From the IMG/VR virus record IMGVR_UViG_3300006903_000171, positions 1 through 21,544 of that record: a stretch of 21,544 nucleotides of DNA. One strand, written 5' to 3'. Positions 17,763 to 21,544 of the stretch are shown here, piece after piece. Made by a program: the position numbers and the translations under genes. Position 1 is the first letter of the stretch. Each line of letters starts with the position of its first letter. The notes below the pieces were generated by a model. The model searched no databases. It was not told the DNA's origin and saw only the letters and a list, made by a program, of their open reading frames with translations. Origin of the DNA: a virus.

Positions 17763-17964
17763 TGCTACCGCGCTTGACGTGCATTGCCGATTGTTTGGGC
17801 ACTTGTTTACGCGCGACACCAATCGGTTAGAGTTGTGCCGCAATGGCTGCAGAATGTCGTGGAAAGCGTTGGACAATCCACAAATGATTAAGAAGTGGCA
17901 TGCTGTGCTCGTCAATGATACTGACAGCCTAATCATCGAGGAAATGCATGGCCGGAGTGCGTAG
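17752..17964 (+). CDS. C-R-x-F-G-H mini protein, family 2, copy 3
   Basis: This 70-residue protein has C12-R-L-F-G-H17, then C29-x3-C33. As in copy 1, the second pair is C-x3-C within N-G-C and is followed by M-S-W (M-W-S in copy 1). ATG 17752 lies inside the end of copy 2 and gives the same spacing to the core as the other copies. The C-terminal half is helical, then acidic. Adjacent tandem copies suggest local duplication. Function unknown; one metal site per protein is inferred. Confidence 0.68.
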   Translation: MSDDATALDVHCRLFGHLFTRDTNRLELCRNGCRMSWKALDNPQMIKKWHAVLVNDTDSLIIEEMHGRSA

Positions 17965-18334
17965 AGGCGGGAAGAAGAATCGGAAGTGGGGGAGGCAGGC
18001 GGACTCGCCGAGCTTTAAGAAGTACGTGCGCCTACATCCGCCCGACGCGTCGTATAAAAAGATCAAGAAGCGGCCTGGTTACCAGCGCGCGAAGCAGTTG
18101 CGTAGTGTGCTGCATGAGCTTGCCGACGCGACGCGCGTCACCGCCGAAATGGAGGAACGCGTGCAGCCTGACGCACTTCATCGCAATCGTGTATACATTG
18201 AACATGCACAACGTGTGCGCGGGCTGCTGACTCGCTATGCGCGGCAGCATCGGATGAGCATGCGCGCGCCGCGTATCGCCGAGACAGGCAGATGCGGGAA
18301 GCGGGAGTGTGCGGTGTGTAAGAGGACAGTGTGA
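17948..18334 (+). CDS. Highly basic protein with C-terminal three-cysteine motif
   Basis: This 128-residue protein has a Lys/Arg-rich N-terminus (G-G-K-K-N-R-K-W-G-R), a central segment (Y-V-R-L-H-P-P-D-A-S) and K-K-I-K-K-R-P-G-Y, and a C-terminal C116-G-K-R-E-C121-A-V-C124. The charge suggests nucleic-acid binding; the cysteines may hold a metal together with a nearby His or with a partner. ATG 17948 overlaps copy 3 by 17 bases and has GAGGAA seven bases upstream. The stop overlaps the next ATG as TGATG. No family is recognised. Confidence 0.65.
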   Translation: MAGVRRGGKKNRKWGRQADSPSFKKYVRLHPPDASYKKIKKRPGYQRAKQLRSVLHELADATRVTAEMEERVQPDALHRNRVYIEHAQRVRGLLTRYARQHRMSMRAPRIAETGRCGKRECAVCKRTV

Positions 18335-18606
18335 TGAGTTATACTTCTGCTCACTACAGTATTCCTAACAGGTATGCTGTAAAATACGATGTGAAACCGC
18401 ATACGTCGGTTGCGTGTCCAATTTGTCGTTACCGGCCAAAGAAGATTGCGGTTAACTGTGCCATCTGCGGCGGCCTTCGTCGCATCCCGCCAGAACGCGG
18501 GGCGATGCTGAAATTAGGAATGGAGATACCATGCTGGTGCGGCTACTGCGCCCACAACCTGCTGGGAAAGATGCAAGTGTTCATAACCCTGAACACGACG
18601 CCTTGA
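18334..18606 (+). CDS. Mini zinc-knuckle protein, family 1, copy H
   Basis: This 90-residue copy has a longer N-terminus than the others, then C28-P-I-C31 and C42-A-I-C45-G-G, the R-G-A-M-L-K-L block, and a third set C67-x-C69-x2-C72. The third set links it to copies F and G of the MoxR operon (common pattern I-P-C or V-P-C followed by C). ATG 18334 overlaps the preceding stop; GAGG lies upstream. The stop overlaps the next gene as TGATG. It is the only copy in the recombination operon. Confidence 0.75.
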   Translation: MSYTSAHYSIPNRYAVKYDVKPHTSVACPICRYRPKKIAVNCAICGGLRRIPPERGAMLKLGMEIPCWCGYCAHNLLGKMQVFITLNTTP

Positions 18607-18713
18607 TGCAGGCGATCCACTGCGCGGAGTTGGAGGCGCGGCTTGCGGCGGTCTGCGAGGAGCGCGACTGGCTGCGTGCATTCATCATTGCACACTACGT
18701 GGGGAAACCATGA
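18606..18713 (+). CDS. 35-residue acidic helical peptide
   Basis: The frame runs from ATG 18606 (overlapping the previous stop as TGATG) to the stop at 18713, which overlaps the nuclease start as ATGA. The sequence is a single likely helix (A-E-L-E-A-R-L-A-A-V-C-E-E-R) with a hydrophobic end. Tight coupling on both sides supports translation. A longer in-frame start at 18531 would overlap copy H extensively and is less likely. No family is recognised. Confidence 0.5.
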   Translation: MQAIHCAELEARLAAVCEERDWLRAFIIAHYVGKP

Positions 18714-19594
18714 GCCGACTACAGCTACCAATCGTACTAACGCCGACGCGTGCCGAGCTAGGCAGTCGCTGTCACCGCCGACACTTCCTCGCTGACATCT
18801 TGGAGCGCGGGCGCTACCACAGCCCGTCGCTTGCATTCGGCACGGTGTTTCACGCGGGGGCTGCCGAGTGGTGGCGCAGCGCGTCGCATGCAGACGCGGA
18901 ACGCGTGCTGCGAGTAATGCACAGTGGGCTGTCGGGGAGCATGACGGAGAAGACGACGGAGCAACTCGCGACGGGGATGCTTGCGAGCTACGTCAACGAT
19001 GCGACACTCGCTGGGCCGTTTCAATCAATGGGCCCGTGGCAGGTGGTGTCGATTGAAGACCGACTGGAGATGCCGCTTGGGCGCCATCGGTTGAGTTTCC
19101 AGACTGACCGCGTGCTCTTCAACAAAGATCGCGGGCATTTGGTTGTAGTTGATACGAAGACCGCTCAACGATTAGACCCAAGATGGGAGCGGCAGTGGGA
19201 AATGAGTTTGCAGATGAAGCTGTATCGACGGGCGATGCAACGTGTGTATGACATGCCGCTGCTCGACGTGGTGATTGAGGGCGTGTTGAAGGATATCCCC
19301 AGCCGCGTGCGGTACTACACCTGTCCGGAATGGGACGACGCGACACTCGACGAAGCCGAGCGGCAGTTTATCCGCGTTGCGGACGAAGATCGGCGGTTGA
19401 TCGAGTCAGACACGGGGATTCCAATCGACGTGTCGGTGGCGGAGGAGATCGCGGTGAATCAGACGGCGACGAATTATCACGACTGCTTCAGCTACAATGT
19501 CGAATGCCCCTTCCGGCGGTTGTGTATTGCCGAGCCTGCGCAACGTGCGGCGATTTTGCGTGGTGAATATCTTGACATTCCGTCTGAATACTGA
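18710..19594 (+). CDS. PD-(D/E)XK nuclease of the RecB/Cas4 type with four cysteines
   Basis: This 294-residue protein is a RecB-family nuclease, an exonuclease type used in phage recombination or DNA end processing. The core has G-T-V-F-H48, D133 in Q-T-D-R, D148-T-K150 and Q168 in L-Q-M-K-L-Y, the expected catalytic set. C21 near the N-terminus with C259-x6-C266-x5-C272 near the C-terminus has the layout of the 4Fe-4S staple in Cas4 and AddB, though the spacing differs somewhat. The start overlaps the previous stop as ATGA. It lies in one operon with a RecA-like ATPase, suggesting a recombination pair. It is not next to any CRISPR array. Confidence 0.82.
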   Translation: MSRLQLPIVLTPTRAELGSRCHRRHFLADILERGRYHSPSLAFGTVFHAGAAEWWRSASHADAERVLRVMHSGLSGSMTEKTTEQLATGMLASYVNDATLAGPFQSMGPWQVVSIEDRLEMPLGRHRLSFQTDRVLFNKDRGHLVVVDTKTAQRLDPRWERQWEMSLQMKLYRRAMQRVYDMPLLDVVIEGVLKDIPSRVRYYTCPEWDDATLDEAERQFIRVADEDRRLIESDTGIPIDVSVAEEIAVNQTATNYHDCFSYNVECPFRRLCIAEPAQRAAILRGEYLDIPSEY

Positions 19595-19600
19595 TATATT
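19572..19600 (+). promoter_or_regulatory. Strong sigma-70-like promoter inside the nuclease gene end
   Basis: TTGACA (19572-19577) and TATATT (19595-19600) are exactly 17 bases apart. The -10 box directly follows the nuclease stop codon. The predicted start falls at or within a few bases of the HNH ATG at 19607, so the mRNA would be almost leaderless. Confidence 0.65.
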
Positions 19601-19606
19601 TGGTAT

Positions 19607-19954
19607 ATGAAGAAGACTTGGTATAAACGCAACAAAAAGCATGCCTATGCAACTATGAAGGCGTGGAGAAAGCGCAATCGTCGTCGTTGGCTTGCGCTAC
19701 AACGCAAAGCTGGAAGAGCTTATTATGCCAAACTTAAGCGCGCGGCGTACGCTGTACTAGGAAATGCGTGCAAGGCGTGTGGAGAAATAGACACTGTTGT
19801 TTTGCAAATAGATCACGTAGCTGGCGGCGGTACTAAAGAAATGCAACGGCTTGGACACTACAACAAATTTTACCGGGAAGTAGTGGCTAAGCCAAAGAAG
19901 TATCAACTGCTTTGCGCCAATTGCAATTGGCGCAAACGAGCGGAGGGCGAGTGA
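19607..19954 (+). CDS. HNH endonuclease, homing-type (recombination operon)
   Basis: This 115-residue HNH nuclease has a very basic N-terminal arm (about residues 1-45, mostly Lys, Arg and aromatic) and the core C55-x2-C58, D69-H70, C103-x2-C106, N107. It shares Q-I-D-H, G-G-G and L-C-A-N-C-N-W with the copy at 5467-5853. It is AT-richer than its neighbours and has its own promoter. No ribosome binding site precedes ATG 19607; an in-frame ATG at 19655 is an alternative. Its stop overlaps the next GTG as GTGA, so the insertion has kept downstream translation. Confidence 0.87.
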   Translation: MKKTWYKRNKKHAYATMKAWRKRNRRRWLALQRKAGRAYYAKLKRAAYAVLGNACKACGEIDTVVLQIDHVAGGGTKEMQRLGHYNKFYREVVAKPKKYQLLCANCNWRKRAEGE

Positions 19955-20229
19955 GTATTGAAACGGTGGCAGTTGTTTCAGCGAATGGAGAGCGGTATTA
20001 CGTCTATCTCGACCTGCGGGATGGCGAAGTATCCGTTTTCCACGATAGCACGATAGGAAGATTTCCGTCTCGCCCCACACTTTTTAATCCCAAACGTTCG
20101 CTACTATCCGCAATGCTGGCAGCGAAAGCATTGATTGTTGCGCATGCTCACAAAGCAAAACCGCCCGATGAATTGGAGAAGGCGAAGCGTGCGTGGGAGC
20201 TTGCAAATGCTGACCAGCCATCACGTTAA
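19951..20229 (+). CDS. Small hypothetical protein after the HNH gene
   Basis: This 92-residue protein begins with a strand-rich half (T-V-A-V-V-S-A-N-G-E-R-Y-Y-V-Y-L-D-L) containing an N-G turn, followed by a helical, Lys/Ala-rich C-terminus. GTG 19951 is chosen because GGAGGG lies just upstream and it overlaps the HNH stop. No cysteine motif or membrane segment. A 43-base gap without a clear promoter separates it from the ATPase gene. No family is recognised. Confidence 0.62.
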   Translation: MSIETVAVVSANGERYYVYLDLRDGEVSVFHDSTIGRFPSRPTLFNPKRSLLSAMLAAKALIVAHAHKAKPPDELEKAKRAWELANADQPSR

Positions 20230-20272
20230 CGGCCCTTGTCGTTTCCCGCTTACTAGGTTAACTTAGGCATCC

Positions 20273-21091
20273 ATGCAATTCACACACTCTATTTTGGTCA
20301 CCGGCGCAAGCGGGGTTGGGAAGTCTACGCTGATGCGGCGGATGCTGGAAGCGTATGGGAGCGGCGCGGTCGTTTGCGCTCCCGGAAGTGATGAACGCGA
20401 TTCCTACCTTGGGTTAGACGCGCCGCACTACACATTCGGCGAGTTTGACGATGTGACCTTCCAACCGAATTTGAACGAGTGGGCGGCGGACGGCCATCAC
20501 ACGATGTGCCGCTGGCTGCAGCGCGTGTATTTGGAGTGCGCGAAGGATGTGGAGGATGGGAAGCCGCCGCGTTATGCCGTTCTCGCTACGGATACTATCT
20601 CGGCGGTGGGCCGCCTCGGCTTCAACGCGTCGATGGCGAAGTATAAGAAGACCGAGCCGCCTGCTGCCCAGTCACCGGATGGGGCCGCATTTTACACTCA
20701 CCTCCGCATGACGCAGGAGAGTGGCGTTCGCCTAATGCGCGCGATACGTGGATTAGGCGTGCATTGGATCGCCGCCGCACATCCCACGGAGTCGCAGGTT
20801 ACTGAAATGTTGAAGACGCAAGCCGACCCCTCCGCCTCCAAGATCATCCCCGACATACCCGGCGGGTTTAAGAACCAACTGCCGAGTTACTTCAGCACCG
20901 TCCTGCACATGGGGATTATGAATGCGCAGGGCGGGAAGCGCGTGCATTACCTGCAGTGGCGGGGCGATCCGAAGCGGGTGACGAAATCACGCTTTGGTCC
21001 ACTAAGCGACAACGAGTATCTACAAGCCGACTGGCCGACCGTAGATGCGGCAATCCGCGCGGCGGCTTTGCGGGCAGCGGAGGCGAAATGA
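20273..21091 (+). CDS. RecA-like P-loop ATPase (phage recombination type)
   Basis: This 272-residue protein has Walker A G11-A-S-G-V-G-K-S-T19, a Walker B-like strand Y-A-V-L-A-T-D107, and a later strand W-I-A-A-A-H-P-T-E that fits the sensor region of RecA-like NTPases. Length and order match small phage ATPases of the AAA_24/Sak4-like type, which act in single-strand annealing or recombination, but no annealing activity can be read from sequence. It follows the PD-(D/E)XK nuclease in the same direction, which supports a recombination module. A packaging or helicase-loading role is less likely. The stop overlaps the next ATG as ATGA. Confidence 0.72.
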   Translation: MQFTHSILVTGASGVGKSTLMRRMLEAYGSGAVVCAPGSDERDSYLGLDAPHYTFGEFDDVTFQPNLNEWAADGHHTMCRWLQRVYLECAKDVEDGKPPRYAVLATDTISAVGRLGFNASMAKYKKTEPPAAQSPDGAAFYTHLRMTQESGVRLMRAIRGLGVHWIAAAHPTESQVTEMLKTQADPSASKIIPDIPGGFKNQLPSYFSTVLHMGIMNAQGGKRVHYLQWRGDPKRVTKSRFGPLSDNEYLQADWPTVDAAIRAAALRAAEAK

Positions 21092-21375
21092 CCACACGAC
21101 GGAGACGGAAGAAGGGGCCGCGTACACTCTACTTCGCGGTGAAACCGGATAGGAACGACAACCATGAGTTGTATGTGGGAAAGCCGAAGTTGGCTCCACA
21201 GGCTTGCGATCAATGCGGACGCACGCATCTGGAGTGGCAGCCAACGCGAGGCTCGCGATTGTTGCTGAACTCGCTTTGCAATGATGCGGCAGCATCGCTG
21301 GGCTTGCCGACCACCAAGTACGGCTTGTACAAGTTGGTAGTCGCGGTCGAGCCGGTGCAGGTAGACGAGGCGTGA
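21088..21375 (+). CDS. Small basic protein with one Cys-x2-Cys knuckle
   Basis: This 95-residue protein begins with a run of Arg and Lys (M-T-T-R-R-R-R-K-K-G), then a strand-rich part, a C-D-Q-C-G-R-T-H motif (Cys, Cys, His) and a hydrophobic C-terminal part. ATG 21088 overlaps the ATPase stop. The basic start suggests DNA binding, perhaps as a partner of the ATPase. The knuckle is a half-site, so it may need dimerisation or another ligand for metal. No family is recognised. Confidence 0.6.
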   Translation: MTTRRRRKKGPRTLYFAVKPDRNDNHELYVGKPKLAPQACDQCGRTHLEWQPTRGSRLLLNSLCNDAAASLGLPTTKYGLYKLVVAVEPVQVDEA

Positions 21376-21389
21376 GATTCTCCGCCTAG

Positions 21390-21533
21390 TTGAGCGGGGC
21401 GCTCACCTCGTTTACCATAACAAGTGCGGGGAATGGGGAGTACTTCCTCGCATTCGTCTGCGGGCTGCTTGCGCTCCTCAATTACCTCAACTCGCTTTCA
21501 CGTACGCCCACTACGCCCAAGCCGCAGGGGTAG
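21390..21533 (+). CDS. 47-residue single-span membrane protein, weak start
   Basis: The frame starts at TTG 21390 and ends at TAG 21533. The middle is a clear hydrophobic segment (Y-F-L-A-F-V-C-G-L-L-A-L-L), followed by a Pro/Thr-rich tail. There is no Shine-Dalgarno before the TTG, so the start is uncertain. It is the last recognisable gene; only a few bases remain to the window end. A small membrane protein is the best reading. Confidence 0.45.
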   Translation: MSGALTSFTITSAGNGEYFLAFVCGLLALLNYLNSLSRTPTTPKPQG

Positions 21534-21544
21534 TGGGGAAGTAA

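Noticed and set aside
18710-19594. Cas4 as part of a CRISPR system
   Set aside because: No cas1/cas2 and no repeat-spacer array anywhere in the window; the operon partners are phage recombination-type genes.

Overview
The window reads as part of a tailed double-stranded DNA phage (Caudoviricetes) or a prophage/metagenomic contig of one. It has an HK97-type major capsid protein, an adaptor-like protein, a tail-spike-like fragment, three HNH endonucleases, a recombination nuclease with a RecA-like ATPase, and tightly overlapping small genes. Many starts are GTG or TTG and overlap the upstream stop codon. Base composition is GC-rich; the HNH genes are visibly more AT-rich. Nothing here identifies the host.

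Layout. (1) 1-5853, minus strand: virion operon, read right to left as HNH, capsid, HNH, a virion-like protein, a holin-like membrane protein, small proteins, a head-tail adaptor-like protein, and a tail-spike-like protein cut by the window edge. (2) 5983-6084: divergent sigma-70-like promoters whose -35 boxes lie in the arms of a perfect inverted repeat, next to a ribbon-helix-helix-like gene. (3) 6157-7496, plus strand: small zinc-knuckle and membrane proteins. (4) 7508-11067, plus strand: 28 tRNA genes that together cover all 20 amino acids, preceded by a promoter that ends 8 bases before the first tRNA and interrupted by five small protein genes and three structured, unassigned spacers. 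(5) 11090-11871: three small Cys-containing ORFs, then a two-way terminator at 11882-11913. (6) 11931-16930, minus strand: an operon around a MoxR AAA+ ATPase, a VWA/metallopeptidase-like protein and a DUF3150-like protein, with many mini zinc proteins. (7) 16931-17531: a divergent intergenic region with several hairpins. (8) 17532-21533, plus strand: more mini zinc proteins, a PD-(D/E)XK nuclease with four cysteines placed as in Fe-S nucleases, a third HNH enzyme, a RecA-like P-loop ATPase and small unknowns.

How it fits together. The left part builds the virion. The right part looks like early or middle DNA metabolism. Between them the phage carries an almost self-sufficient decoding set: by ordinary wobble, UUA is the only sense codon I cannot assign to one of its tRNAs. 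The MoxR-VWA-DUF3150 module is a chaperone/remodelling-type cassette whose phage role is not established.

The most unusual elements are the complete tRNA set (with leucine tRNAs lacking the long variable arm and three tRNAs with C33), an eight-copy family of mini zinc-knuckle proteins spread through the tRNA array and the MoxR operon, and a second three-copy family with a C-R-x-F-G-H signature. All assignments were made by eye from sequence; no database search was run.
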